Origin: Hirudinaria manillensis
Taxonomy: Eukaryota > Annelida > Clitellata > Hirudinida > Hirudinidae
Direction: 5' to 3'
Assembly (NCBI GenBank): GCA_034509925.1
Contig: CM067533.1
Location: 7,526,535 to 7,590,534, forward strand
Length of the DNA: 64,000 bases
Position 1 is the first letter of the stretch; each line of letters begins with the position of its first letter. The position numbers and the translations under genes are program-made. This document shows positions 1 to 26,300 of the stretch, piece after piece. The notes below the pieces were generated by a model that did no database searches, was not told the DNA's origin, and saw nothing but the letters and a program-made list of their open reading frames with translations.

Positions 1-638
1 TTATAGTTTAATTTTATAGTCAGAATTATTGTCACATATATTGTTATTATTATTATTATAATTGATCATATTATTTTCTAAACAAATATTAATAAGTAAT
101 AATTTCAGATGCATTATATTAGTATTAATAACAATATTATAATAATAATATTAATATTAATAATAATAATAATTTTATTAATATTAATAAATTATTTAGT
201 GAATTAAATTATTCATTCGCAAAACCCAGGCGTCCGAGTCCTTCCCGCCAATGGTTTGTTTATGTTTATGTGGATGGTAATCTATTTTTAATTCATTATT
301 TATACTCATTAGCATAATATATTAATAATATTCACATTTTAATCTAACTATTATTTCCATGCTTGACAAGAACATTTTCTTCATTTCTCTTTTCATTTAT
401 TTTTTTTAATTTTTCATATTTATTATAAAAAAAACCTTTCTAGCGATTTTATTTTGACCTCACCATGACCCGAAGTTGACCTTAGGTCGACCTTCTTGAT
501 CTAATTTCGAGAATTTTGATGATTTATTTTTCTAATGTCGTGATTTCTTGTCCCAAAAAATTCGCCGGAACGTCGTGAAAGTTGTGAGTTTGTGATGTTG
601 TGAGTTTGCCGTGAGTTCACACTGAATGACCTTTTCAG

Positions 639-674
639 CTGGAATAACTGTTACCTATGATTGGAAGATTGGAG
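639..674 (+). other. Possible small upstream exon of the EGF gene
   Basis: The sequence has an acceptor (TTTTCAG) before 639 and a strong donor (GTGAGT) after 674. The 36-nt stretch is open in the phase that would join the exon at 1787 (it ends with a single G that completes an Asp codon), giving [11 protein letters not shown]. It contains no cysteine and resembles no EGF or EMI segment that I recognise, so it may be a chance splice-site pair. Confidence 0.2.
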
Positions 675-733
675 GTGAGTTTTATTTGGAAAGCACCGAG
701 GAATGGATGTGTTTAATGGATGGTAATACGGCA

Positions 734-1018
734 CCATCCATCCATCTATCCTTCCACCCTTGCATCCATCCATCCTTCCATCTATCTTTCCATCTTTCCA
801 CCCACCATCCATCCATCTATCCTTCCACCCTTGCATCCATCCATCCTTCCATCTATCTTTCCATCCTTCCACCCACTAACCATCCATCTATCCTTCCACC
901 CTTCCATCCATCCATCCCTCAATCTATATTTCCATCCTTCCACCCATCCATCCTTCCATCTATTCATCCATCTTATCCATCCTTCTATCCTTCCATCCTT
1001 CGGTCCCTCCATCCATCT
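734..1018. repeat. Degenerate 4-bp (CCAT/CCTT) tandem repeat
   Basis: CCATCCATC and CCTTCCA units repeat with larger blocks (for example CTATCCTTCCACCCTTGCATC occurs several times), so it is a compound micro/minisatellite. All three forward frames translate it as His/Pro/Ser-rich open frames that I do not take as genes. Confidence 0.85.
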
Positions 1019-1218
1019 ACTAATTGAGAACCTTGAGTAGTCTCGTGTGCACCAAAGCTTTGTTGATGTTGTTGTTGTTGTTGTTGCTAAAGAGAGCCGA
1101 ATTTTACACCTCCTCGTTAAAAGCACATCGTCTGCTCATCACTGGGCATTAGGGTTGCCTAGACGTAATTCTTTGAAGTTCCGGAGAAGATGTTTGTGTT
1201 GATGACGACGACGACGAC

Positions 1219-1284
<66 letters not shown>

Positions 1285-1502
1285 AAGTGATGATGGTGAT
1301 AATGATGATTTTAAGTGATGATGATGACGATGATGATTTTAAATGATGATGATGATGATGATGATGATGGTGGTGGTTTGCAGAAAGAATCAACGTGAAA
1401 GCCAAAGAATGTTTCAATGCTTCGTTTTGAAAAGTTTCTTTCGTGCACTTTTCTTGGCGCGAAATTCATGTTAACGAGGCATGTGCACGTTCTCATTAAC
1501 TA

Positions 1503-1613
1503 TTGTTGTTGTTATTGTTGCTGATGTTGTTGCTGTTGTTGTTGCTGTTGCTGTTGCTGTTGTTGTTGCTGTTGCTGTTGTTGTTGCTGTTGTTGTTGCG
1601 TTGCTGTTGTTGC
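1503..1613. repeat. Mixed TTG/CTG trinucleotide repeat
   Basis: GTTGTTGCTGTT-type units run for over 100 bp upstream of the first recognised EGF exon. They give spurious Leu/Val-rich forward and Asn/Ser-rich reverse frames. Confidence 0.85.
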
Positions 1614-1786
1614 TGCCAAGTAGTTGGTTGCCATGTTTTCATTTTGCTGTTGGACGAACTTGTCAGAAATTTGGGGAAAAAATATTTATTTAATCCATAA
1701 ATAACCCATAAAATCATGATAGTAAAAATAATCACCATCATCATCGTCATCATCTTGGTCATCTAGATTCTGATTGGTTGAAACAG

Positions 1787-15052
<13,266 letters not shown>

Positions 15053-15260
15053 TATTATTATTATTACAGATAATGGAGGTTAAACAAAAAGAGATGCTTT
15101 CAGTGTCCAAGATGATGCCATTGTTCTGTTAATCACTTTTTACCTGAAATTGTAAATTAAAAATCAATCAATTAATCAATTATTTGAAGAAGAAAAACGA
15201 ATTCATTTGTTTGTCTCGTCTTGTTAATTGAGACTTTATATTTTTAAAAATAATAATTTA

Positions 15261-15266
15261 AATAAA
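15261..15266 (+). terminator. Candidate polyadenylation signal AATAAA (EGF gene)
   Basis: The first clear AATAAA on the plus strand after the TAA at 15050-15052, about 210 nt downstream, in the short tail-to-tail spacer with the TUG gene. Confidence 0.45.
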
Positions 15267-15605
15267 TTGGAAAAAAATTACTTTTAAAATATAAATCAAA
15301 ATAATGAGACAAAAAACTGTGTTGAAGTTGTTTAAATTGGGTCAGGTCTTATTAGGTAGAAACCTATTTACCTAATTAACTAGGTTAACTAACCTATTAA
15401 TATACAAGAACAACGACATAAATAACAATTAGCATTGGCAATAATAATAATAATAATAATAATAGATATTTCCAAAAAAAACAAACAAATATGCCAACAA
15501 ATAATAAGATATAATTTTAAGACAATGCTAAACAATATGAAACAAAACTAAGCCGTGAATCAAAACAATACAACATGAAACAAAACAAAGCAACAAAGTC
15601 ATAAA

Positions 15606-16553
15606 TCAAAACAATACAATACGAAACAAAGCAAAGCAACAAAGCCGCTTATCCTTCTTACTCAGTTGAAGCCACTTCGGAGCTTCGGTCTTCGACTTCT
15701 GCGCCGCTGATGATGATGATGATGATGGCTTGTTTTCCTTTTTGATGTCCTCCTGGAATTTCCGCTTGGAGGAGTCGGAATCCTTCCTGGTCGCGGAGAT
15801 GCTGAGGATGGAAAGGGAAGCAATGGTTTCAGAGCAACGTTTGGTTGATCCGGTGTCGTATTTAAATCGTTGTTTTTGTTTTGTATTTTCAGATGATTAG
15901 TCGAGGTTTAAGGACGAGCGTCACAGTTGAACTTTTAATTTGTAATGGTTAAATAATATTTAATAATATTTAAAAATGAATTTTAAGGATCAATTTCCTA
16001 ATTTATTTGACCTAATTTATTCGACCTAATTTTCAGAACTTTCAATTGGATCGACCCAATAAGTAAATCTCAAAAGTTTTTACAAAAAAAAAAACAAAAC
16101 TAAGGCCAATGATATTCAAACGTCAAAACAATGCATTTTCAGGAATCAATTGAAACTCCAGCTTGAAACTGATTGAAACCAATCAAAACAGATTGAAACC
16201 AATCAAAACAGATTGAAACCAATCAAAACAGATTGAAACTGATTGAAACCAATCAAAACTCACTATTTCGAGACGACTTCTTCTGCTTGCAATCGAGTTG
16301 ATATTTTGTCAAGGATTTGTCTCTTCAACTGAACATCTGATGATGATGATGAACAGAGAAACATAAATAATTTTAAATTTTAAAATTAATTTAATGTTAG
16401 AATTGATTTAATATTAAATTTCAAAATTAAATTAAAACTGATTTTAACCTTCGACATTACTCCTCAGTCCAAAATACAACCTCGTCAGGGGGACCAAATT
16501 GGCCTATGGTTTCAGAAATAATAAGCCTTCAACATTTAGTATTATTATTGCAA

Positions 16554-16584
<31 letters not shown>

Positions 16585-16701
16585 TGTTTTGCCATTGATG
16601 TCTTTTAAGACCTGTAATCAGGCAATTATTATAACAAATTTTAATAATTTCAATTTATTAATTAAACTAAGTTAAGCAATAACAACAACAACAACAACAA
16701 C

Positions 16702-16762
<61 letters not shown>

Positions 16763-17152
16763 TTAATAATAACAGTGGTTGAATAAATGGAGAATAAATT
16801 ATTAAAAGGAATAAAATGTAACCTCAATGAGACTCAGAGTTTGATCTTTCAAGACTTTCTTTGGAGGTGACGTGACTGTGAGATGAAGTGGAAAAGGTTA
16901 AAGGTCATTGAAGTGAAGATGGTGAAGATGAAGAAGATGATGATGGTGATGATGACGATGACGATGGTGGTGATGATGATGACGACGAAGATGATGGTGG
17001 TGGTGATGATGGCAGTTTAAAAAGAAAGGTTGTTCAATAACAACAACAACTCACACAACTCAAACGACAGTGTCTCATCTTTCAGCAACTCCTTCACGAA
17101 CTTGTAGACGGCATAAACTGTTTACATGCGAATAAATAAATAATTTATTATC

Positions 17153-17191
<39 letters not shown>

Positions 17192-18319
17192 CATTATCAT
17201 CATCATCATCATGTAATTACTGCAACAAACATTTTTATAGATTCCTAATAATGGAATCTTCAGCAGACATCAGCTTTGAAAAAGAATCACAGGCATTTTA
17301 TAAATTACCACCAAACTTTCAAATGATTATAATAAATTACACTTCAAAAATTAAATTATAAAAATTAAAAAATTATTAAAATTAAATTATCAAAATTTAA
17401 AAAAAATATTAAAATTAAATACAAAGCAAACAAACAAAAATAAAAATTAACCCGTTTCTCTTGGCTGGAAGACGCCTTGAACCACGAGTCTGTCTGGAAA
17501 CTGCACTCGGATGACCCCCCTTTTGTACTTGGCGAGCTTTGTCTCCATCTGTTGCTGCCTCATGGCCTGAGTCATCAGTGGCTGTTCTGCCAACTGCTTC
17601 CTTGGAGGAGGAGGAAAAAGAATATGTTTTTTACTTCGTTTTTTTCTTTTATAAATTTATTAATTAATATCAATCAATTATTAATTAATTTATATATTAT
17701 TATATTAATTAAATTTACTATTTATAAATTTCAACCATTTAAGTTTGTTTGAATCTGGTGATTTCGGCTAAAATAACATTATTATTGCCTCAGTAACGTG
17801 ATCATTATCATATTATGTGTTGTAATAATCATAATAATTAATATCATAATTTATATGTTAATATATATTTGGCCATTAGCATAATTTATTGTAAAAACAA
17901 CTTTAAAGAAGCATCACTCCATCGATGTCTTACACAGTCTTTTCCAAATCCCTCTGAAGGATGGCTATGTCCGTTTCTGTGACTTCAAAGAATGCATCCG
18001 GAATTTCTTCTGGTGATTTTGAAAATAATAATAATAACAATAATAATAATAGTAATAATAACAATAATAATAATGGTAATAATAATAGTAACAATAATTA
18101 GGACACAGTTTGGAACCAAATTTTATATTATTAAAAAGACTGATTGATCGAATTAAATCATTTAAAATAAATTATTAAAAATAAATCATACAAAGTAATT
18201 AAAAATAAAATAATAAATAAATAATAATTAAAAATAAATTTTTCACCTTCCAGGTCGTTGTCAATGAGCATTGGTTCATCTAATTTGTAGACCACCATTT
18301 CTCTGTCACATGACTGTTA

Positions 18320-18384
<65 letters not shown>

Positions 18385-20460
18385 GAAGAAGAAGAAGAAA
18401 TAAAAACTAAGCAAATAAATTTAAAAAAATAAAATATAAAAATTATATAAACAATATTTAATAAACATATTCAACCCCATCTACAGGTTGATTCATAATT
18501 GTTTTGTTTTTGTTGTTGGTTGGTAGCAATCGTTCAAAACTTACTTGGAACTGTCCTTTGCTGACATCACTGGAAGTAATTAATTAATATTTAATTTCAT
18601 TATTAATTAATTAATTTCATTATTAATTAAGTGATTTAATAATTTAATTAATTAATTAAATGTTGACAATTGCAAAACTTTTTAAATCTTAAAAAAAACT
18701 CACGACAATTCGTTCTTGTAAACTTCCTTCCCTTTTGTTTCTTCTGGAAACTATTAAAGACAAGAACATGAACAGGTTTTTTTAATTTCAATATATATAT
18801 AAATATGTTGAAATAAATAATTTAAATATGTGGAATATTTAATATATTAATAAAATATATATTTAAAATCATATTACACTTCTCACCTACATCACTCACA
18901 TATTTAAATTATTTATTTTTAGCAGCCTATTTCAAAACAAATATTCAAAATGATAATTATTTCTGATAAGTTCAAAAAAAAATAAATAAATAATCAAATA
19001 AATTTCTAAAAGAAAATTCATCACCAACTTTGAAGTTTGCGAAGGGGTTCCTGTACGAGGTGTTGGCAGTTTGAGTGACGTTCCCGGGGACCTTTGTTTC
19101 ATTTTAAAATTATTTTATCCTTAAATATATTTTATTTTTGAATCATTTTATTTTAAATATATTTTATTTTTAAATCATTTTATTGTTATATAAATATGTT
19201 TTATTTTTAAATCATTTTATTTTTAAATATATTTAATTTATAAACTTTTAAGCTGAAAATAATTTTTCAAAGCAAAAAAATCCTACAATTCGTCATTGTA
19301 ATCTAACCGAGGCTTCGACTTTTGCAGACGACACGTGACTTTCCAATTTCTCGGGCGGCAAATTCTTTGGAACTGCAGGATTATAAATTTAAATCGATAA
19401 TATAAAATAAATTTAAAAGCATTTGAAAATCGATGGAAATATTAATTCAAAACAAATTGAATAATTAATCCAATTAAAATTAAATTTCTTTTATTCATGA
19501 AAATCAAGAAGAATTATTTAAGTTCAACGTCCACCATGAACATAATAACACCGCACATGACCATCACAAAACATCATTGCCATTTGATTTCTTAAAACAT
19601 ATTAAAATATTTTTAAAAGAATTTTAATTAATTAAACAAAATTGAGATTAATCAAATCCACGACCGACCGGGGTCTCTTTGGACGGGCGCGGGCTTCCCC
19701 ACCGGGGAGGGGGTTCTCTCCCCCTGAACCGCGGGGGCAGTGGCAAACGTCTTTTCATTCTCCCTCAGTTGTTCCGATTTTTCCAGAAGTTTGGCGAACC
19801 TCGACTTTTCCTTATCCAAATCATCGCGAACTGCTTTCAATGCTTCCTCGGTCATCTGTCTGTACGTGTGTCTGTCGAGAGGGAAGAGGTGCTATGCTTT
19901 TATTTATGTGTCTCTATGGTTTCGATAATTTAATTCTTATTATATGACTAATTATTAAGTAAAATAATTAATAATAATAATTACTAATAGTAAGTAAAAA
20001 TTATTTGATTTTATTTATATAAATCAGTAGTTTAAACAAGTTGCTCCCTCCAAAAAGTTGAAATGGATTAAAAATGCTTAAATATTAAACATTTAAAGCC
20101 TCAAATGCCAACAGATACAAATATAAAATAACAATTAATTATAATTAATTACATAATCAAAATAATTAAATCTAACAAAAACATTTAACAAAGTGAACCT
20201 GAACATGACCCTGCCGCCCAAAACTCCGAGCGACTTCAGGGTGGTCTCCCTCAAGGCATAATGGCCGATTATCTGAAACGATTGATTGTTTCAATCAATA
20301 ACAACAACCGATTGAAACTGATTGAAGCTGCTTGCTTCCATCTACATTTCCCAGGGTATTCAGCATGGTATTCACTTCAGTTATTTAAATTTATTTACTT
20401 TTCATTGTATTATTAAATTTGGACAGAAATATACAGAACATTGAAAGACAATCATGGTCG

Positions 20461-20522
<62 letters not shown>

Positions 20523-21571
20523 TACAACAACAATAATAATAATAACCAGTAGAAGTCAACTCTAAAAATAACCTCCTCATTAACATAAACAAGCACTGGA
20601 TGCATCGTTTTGTCTGAATGATACAAAAGCTTAGCATGTCCACCCCTGTTGAAAGAAAATTTATTAAATTATTCATTTATTCATATTCATTCATATATAC
20701 ATATATATCCAAACATATTAAAATACTGATTAAAACAGATAAACATAAAATCACTCAAGTTCTTAAAGGCTTAACCTCTCTTCTCAGCAGTAGGCAAACT
20801 GAAACTGAAACCAAAAACCAAAAAACCAAAAGGTAATCAAAAACAACCTTCCGTCATCTTCTTCAAATCCTACGAGGACATCAAACAAAGAAACTCCGGG
20901 CACGAACTCCCTCTGCATCCTCGCCCCCTCCGACGTCTGGATCTGCACCAGGACCCTCGACTCCGTGTAGGGCTTCGACCTTTTGACCAAGTCCAACTTG
21001 GCGAGGTTCACCAGACCGACCTGTTGGACGGAGGCGGAGAGCTCCAGAGCCTTCTTGCCGTGTCTTTGTGGAACGTTCCGAGTGCAATAAAAAGTTAATT
21101 AAATCACTCTAAATAAAAACTAATTAATTATTCATTGGAGCTTGTTTATGTTGATGCAGAAATGCCCTTACCTGATTTCATAATCATAAATTGGAGAAAA
21201 TCCTTTTTTCAGACAGGCTTCTTCTAAAATCTTAAAAGGAAGTTTTACAATATATTTGAAATATTTCCCTATTAATACGAAATTATGCTATTAATTTGTT
21301 TGTGTAACAGTTGGGCATTATTTATAAAATAACTGAAAGGCTATTTACTAAATAACAACAGAAAACTGATGTTAAAAACGTCTTAGGAGTAAATGCTTGT
21401 AATAAATAAGTTTCAATAAAAGTCTTCCTTCTGCAGTAAGTAAAAAGAATAGAACTAGTAAGGAAGATATTAAGTCTTTATTAAAAAAAATACCTTAATT
21501 ATCTTTGTTGTCTGCAAAACAGAAATAGATACTCGGTGTCCGTTGGGGCATAAAACCTCAACTTTAGACAT
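15606..21571 (-). CDS. ASPSCR1: TUG / ASPSCR1 homologue (tether containing UBX domain), complete
   Basis: In vertebrates TUG holds GLUT4 vesicles and binds p97/VCP through a UBX domain. Exons in transcript order: 21494-21571, 21172-21230, 20848-21063, 20573-20645, 20199-20272, 19669-19859, 19308-19372, 19029-19091, 18704-18750, 18545-18569, 18247-18313, 17936-18009, 17452-17596, 17055-17117, 16823-16875, 16449-16503, 16264-16336, 15606-15801. Phases close to 538 aa, against about 550 in human. Residues 1-80 are the N-terminal ubiquitin-like domain (MSKVEVLCPNGHRVSISVLQ). A second ubiquitin-like region lies around 95-165. Landmarks NPFANFKFPEETKGKE and the UBX segment VIRVQFPDRLVVQG ... FTSPPKKVLKD ... 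ANLVPLTRLYFG (about 370-450) follow. The C-terminal motif PKWLQLSKKDKR is extended by 12 mostly hydrophobic residues. The donor at 19669 could be shifted by 4 nt, but only the stated one keeps the frame. Confidence 0.95.
16157..16257. repeat. 20-bp tandem repeat with internal inverted symmetry
   Basis: The unit GATTGAAACCAATCAAAACA recurs with a GATTGAAACT variant. GATT and AATC arms sit around GAAACC, so each unit can form a small hairpin. It lies between exons 17 and 18 of the TUG gene. Confidence 0.85.
16679..16765. repeat. (AAC)n(AAT)n microsatellite
   Basis: A run of AAC units passes into about 20 AAT units, in a TUG intron. Confidence 0.9.
18318..18400. repeat. (AAT)n(AAG)n microsatellite
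   Basis: About 22 AAT units followed by AAG units, just upstream on the minus strand of the TUG exon at 18247-18313. Confidence 0.9.
20464..20545. repeat. (AAT)n(AAC)n microsatellite
   Basis: About 19 AAT units then mixed AAC/AAT, in the TUG intron below exon 20573-20645. It causes a false poly-Tyr reverse frame. Confidence 0.9.
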
Positions 21572-23315
21572 TTTGCGGTGAGAACAACTGCGATATAAAG
21601 AAGATATAAACAAAAGAACGTTAAAGCTTCTTTAAATATGAACTAATGCGAAAGAGCGGGCTCGACGTATATCATATCACATCGCTACTTAACAGATTTA
21701 TGAAAAAAATTTTTAAATATTGTTTAGAAAAAAATGAATACAATTTTTTAAAATAAAAATTTAATTGAATGAAATTTCTTGAAAAACCAAGGCGAATATT
21801 ACTGCAAGCAAAACAGTCTCAATGCAGTCGGATATGCCAGGGGGACTTACAAAGTAGGTTATCGTAAAATCAGAAATGTAAGTTGAGGGGGGAGCAGGGA
21901 ATGGCAATGGCTGTTATTCCCTCCCTGGAAAAACCCGAACTGATATCCTTAAGTACAACGCAATCGAATATATAATTTTTCAGCTGGCTTCAATCGTTTC
22001 TCTCCAGTCCCAAATCCATCAGTCATTCTCGTGCATCAGAAATCTTCAACAGCTCATGGTTTAATTAAACTATTGTCAAACGAGTAGGTCAAATTGTGGA
22101 CGGGATGATGGGTTTGTTAATGATGGTGGAGGCTAAACTTCAAAGAAACCGTACTTATTTTTGATGTCATCACAAAGACTGAAGCGAGTCTGTCATACCA
22201 CCTTAGTGCTGGGGTCAACTTCGGTATGTTGAAGGATTTAAAAAAGATTTGACTGAAGCCTTCTTGCATTCCTCAAAAAAATAAACAAAAAAAAAATTGT
22301 CGCGAATATAAAAAAAGAAGAAGAAACGTTCAAGAACAATTAAGTTTCATTTCTTAATTTGAATTAAGTCATATTAAACGTGATCCACCTACGAAATAAT
22401 TAAATCAATTTGCATCTGTTTAGCAAAATAATTAACGAACCGTCTGAACAAAGCAAGAAAAAATGTTTAGCTCGACTAAATACAAGCGAAGCTTAATTAA
22501 CATTCGCATTATAACTAAATGTCGTCTGCTGAATTCCAATTTAAAAAAAAACTTTAAATATTCGTTTGAATGCGTTCTTTATTCCGAGATGTTTGACACC
22601 ATCACAAATCATAAATTATATAGAATTATGCAGAATGATTATGTAGAATTACATAGAATAATTACATATTAAATAGATTGTATAAATAAGGATAGATAAA
22701 TTCATAACAATAAAGGACCACTGTAGGAACTAAAGTGTGGACTTTAGCTGAAACTTTGATGCTTGGGAAATTATAAATGGCTCCATAATTATGCCTTGGC
22801 TATTAGATTCTCAGGAGCCTCAAGTGGTTATTATGTTCAAATTATGCTCACAGTTAGAGCTGTGCCTGAATAACCAGTTTCTATTTACAGTTTAAAAAAT
22901 ATCATTCATTGTTTTTCAATTTCAACGTGTCCTCATCAATGCCAGCGTCCCGTGCATTCGCCTTGCAATAACCACAGAGAAATACTTCCAAGTCAAACTG
23001 ATTTATTGGAAGCTAATCTAAAATCGTCGAAGGGCACAAAATATAAGCGAAGGCACTCAAGTTAATTGATCCGTGAAGTCCATAAATTACTCGAAAAGAA
23101 TCGAAACAAAAAGAAAAAAAAATTGCCAAAAAATTTGGAATAAGTTCGGAATAAGTTTGAAATAACTTTGAAATATGCATGTCTAAGGTCATGAAAGCGA
23201 AAATAAAAATATCCCTTTCTCGGCTTAAAAAGTGTTTTCTCGAATCAACGACATTTAGAAATGTTTTTAAGCACTTTCAATGGCTTGAGACCATTTTGGT
23301 TGTAGCTGTTGTTGC
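21572..23315. other. Spacer between TUG 5' end and filament-gene 3' end
   Basis: About 1.7 kb holding the probable TUG promoter/5' UTR (next to 21572) and the 3' UTR of the filament gene (next to 23315). No additional gene is supported. A short frame at 22463-22672 has no recognisable similarity. Confidence 0.6.
23002..23007 (-). terminator. Candidate polyadenylation signal AATAAA (filament gene)
   Basis: AATAAA on the minus strand about 310 nt after the filament-gene stop codon at 23316-23318. Confidence 0.45.
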
Positions 23316-26300
23316 TTAACCATAAACAGTCTTTTGGACATGGGTGGCACGTTCCTGTAGGGAAATTGAAATTATGTATTATTTAAAAATTATTATATAA
23401 TTTAGAATATAATTATTAATATTTTATTTATGTTAATCGATTTATATTACCTCTCCAAGAGTGTTGTAGAGGCGAGTTAAGATGTTTGATCCTACGCCAA
23501 AGTTGTCAACATTGGCTTCGATGTCATTCAAAGATGCATTCACTGGTTTTTGGCCAGCTCCCCAGACCTTAGATCAAAGCGATTTATCTCAAAAACATGA
23601 ACTTTTTTTTACATTTCTACACAATTTTATTTCATTTTTTTTATTTATAGACTAAACCCATCAATATTTCTCTTAAATTAAACATTAATTAACAATCTTG
23701 AATTCTTTTCCAAGATTGGATCCATTTTTTAAAGAGAAATTAGTAACAAATTCCAAAAAAATCCCAAAAAAATTGTTCACCTTGAATTTCTCTCCAGCGT
23801 TCAGTTTCAAGTCACTTGGGAAAACAAAGTTGACGATTTCAACGTCGTCGACCAATCTACTCAACCTCCAACCGCCCAAGGATTCAGTCTGAAGAAGTCA
23901 ATTGAATAAATAAATAAATAAATTAATTAATTAATAATTACGCAATTAGTCATTTTGTGCATTTTACGATAATTGCTTCAAATTAAAAACTCAATTGAAT
24001 GAGATAAGCGGATCTCGCTGCTACCTTTCTGCCTGAATTCTCGATCAGCACGTATTTTCCATCAGGTGAGGTTTCAGCAATCGAAGTGGTTCCCTTGGCA
24101 CTCTTCTGGAAAGTTGTTCTGGCTGAGATTTCTCCTTTGGAAAGAACACCAGAGGAGAAGGCTGCAGATGAAAGTTGACAGCGTGAAAGTAGAATCGTAG
24201 GCGGTGACAAGTCAAGGGTTATCAAAGTAAAGAGTTTTCTTTATAACCAAATAAAAGGAGATTAAATTTTAAATCATTTTCAAATAAAATCAAATCATAT
24301 GTTTCAAATCAATCAAAGAATCTGAAAACGCTCCCATTACCTCCTCCAGAGAGACCACCTGCACTGGCTGAACTCGAACTGTAGGAGTAGCTCTCGTTGT
24401 AGCTGGAAGCGCCACCTGCACCACCTGCTCCACCTGCGCCACCTGCTCCACCGCCAATGAAGAGACCACCGCTACCACCGCCGGAATACATTTCGACCAG
24501 TTGCTTGAGGCCAACTCTGGAAGAACATTTTATTTCTTTATAAATTAACTATTACCAATGGTTAGTTATGAATGCTAATGCAGCGATTAACTGCTAAATT
24601 ATTCAGTTGAGTTATTAATAATAAAGATTAAAGAGCCCAGATGGACTGATTATAACCTCGATTCCTCTCCTTCAAGCAGTTTCCTGTAAGCAGCAATTTC
24701 CAATTCAAGTCCGAGTTTGGTGTCCATGATGTTCTGAAGTTCCTGAATGATGCTTTCGAGTTCGGCCCTGAGACGAGCGATTTCAGTTTTCAATTCTCCA
24801 TTTTCATGTTCGAACTCACGTTCCATTTCCTCCTTTGATCGTCTCAATGTCTCCAATTCCCTCAAGAGTTGGGCGTTCTAGGTGGACAATTAGATGGCTG
24901 TGAATATGCGGCCATTTAAATTATAATACAATTAGTAATACAGCGCTCACCTTTCCTTCAAGGTCTGAAAGTTTATCCCTGAGGTCAGTGACTTGGATCT
25001 TCAAACGCTTCGTTTCTTCTTTGGTGTGGGTGTTTTCCAAGTTCTGCTTGGTGGCTCCGGTTCTGTACTCTTGCAACTACGGATTATCAATTCATGAATA
25101 ATTAAGCAATCGCAAAGAGTTAGCAATAAATATTCAACTGAGGAATAGAAAAGAAATTCGAAATGAGCTACAATTCATCAGAAACTTCTCAGATCATGCA
25201 AACCTTGAGAGTATAGGAAGACTCGATTTCAGTTCTCATTAAGTCCAGTTTCTCATCGTACATCTCCTGAATTTCCCTGAGGGCATTGCCCATTTCATTC
25301 TTCCAGAAATCTCTGTTCTCAGTGGTGGTGTCCCTGTAGGCAAGAGCGGCCAACTCCTTCAGTTCCTTCATTGAAAAAAAAAAAGGAATTTAAATTTTTA
25401 ATACAGGTATGGCAGGTAGGTTCGGTGTGAGTTCCCCCTCAATCCAGGTAGGATTGATTCGTCTAATTCCATTCGACTCACCTGTTCGTGAACGCTCTTC
25501 AGGAATTCCAGTTCCTCTTCGAGAGTTTGACGCCTGTTCTCGGCATCGATATGTCTCAAGGTTTCATCGTCCAAGTTCTGTTTATTTGAGGACGATATAA
25601 ACGATTTATTATTCTCTTTAAAATTTACACTGTCTTCGAAGGTATGGTGAGATACTGAGTGGAGATACCATCATTAATACTGAAAAAGAGCTCTTAATAG
25701 CTCGAACTGAGATAACAAAAACAACGATTGGCATATAATAGCATCCTCTAGCTTTAATAATAACAATAAATATTATACTATTAAACAAAAAAACTGAATA
25801 AACGATAACAACGACAATAATAATAATAATAATTATAATTACGGCTCTGGCAGTGTTGAGGTTAGCATTGAGCGTGGCAATGGTCTTCCTGTCCTTGTCC
25901 TTATCTGCCTCTAGTCCTTCAACTCTCCTTCTCAGAAGACTGATTTCGCCTTCGTAGTCCGAGAGTTGCTGGTTCTGTCTATCGATTTTCTGCCTCTGTT
26001 CGTCATTGGTTTGGAGGGCCTCGCTCAGTCTATCGTTGGAGACAACGATGTTTTAGTGAATCGATTGCATGGACAGTTTTCATTTGATTGTTTATAATTA
26101 TTTAGAATTTATTTAGAAATTATTTAGAAATCTCCTGTTTTGTATTCAGTGCTAGGACTGCTCGCTCGTTACTGCTTTATCAATGTTTGTCTCAGTGTTA
26201 ATGGAGCCAAGATAAAAATTATCTTTTTAGTACAGAAAACCCTGTTTCACGGCTATAGCGATGTTGTTGCTTCCGTGACAGTGTAATTCATGATTTCATC

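Larger units (their letters stand above)
1..1786. other. AT-rich flank or intron with microsatellites, no supported gene
   Basis: This is intron or 5' flank of the EGF gene. It holds AT-rich sequence, a TCCA/TTCC-type repeat (about 734-1018), a GAT array (about 1204-1281), a mixed TTG/CTG array (about 1503-1610) and the doubtful exon at 639. Open frames here come from the repeats. Confidence 0.6.

Noticed and set aside
17477-17752. Plus-strand frame MNHESVWKLHS...
   Set aside because: It is antisense to the TUG UBX exon (17452-17596), which fits the family on the minus strand.
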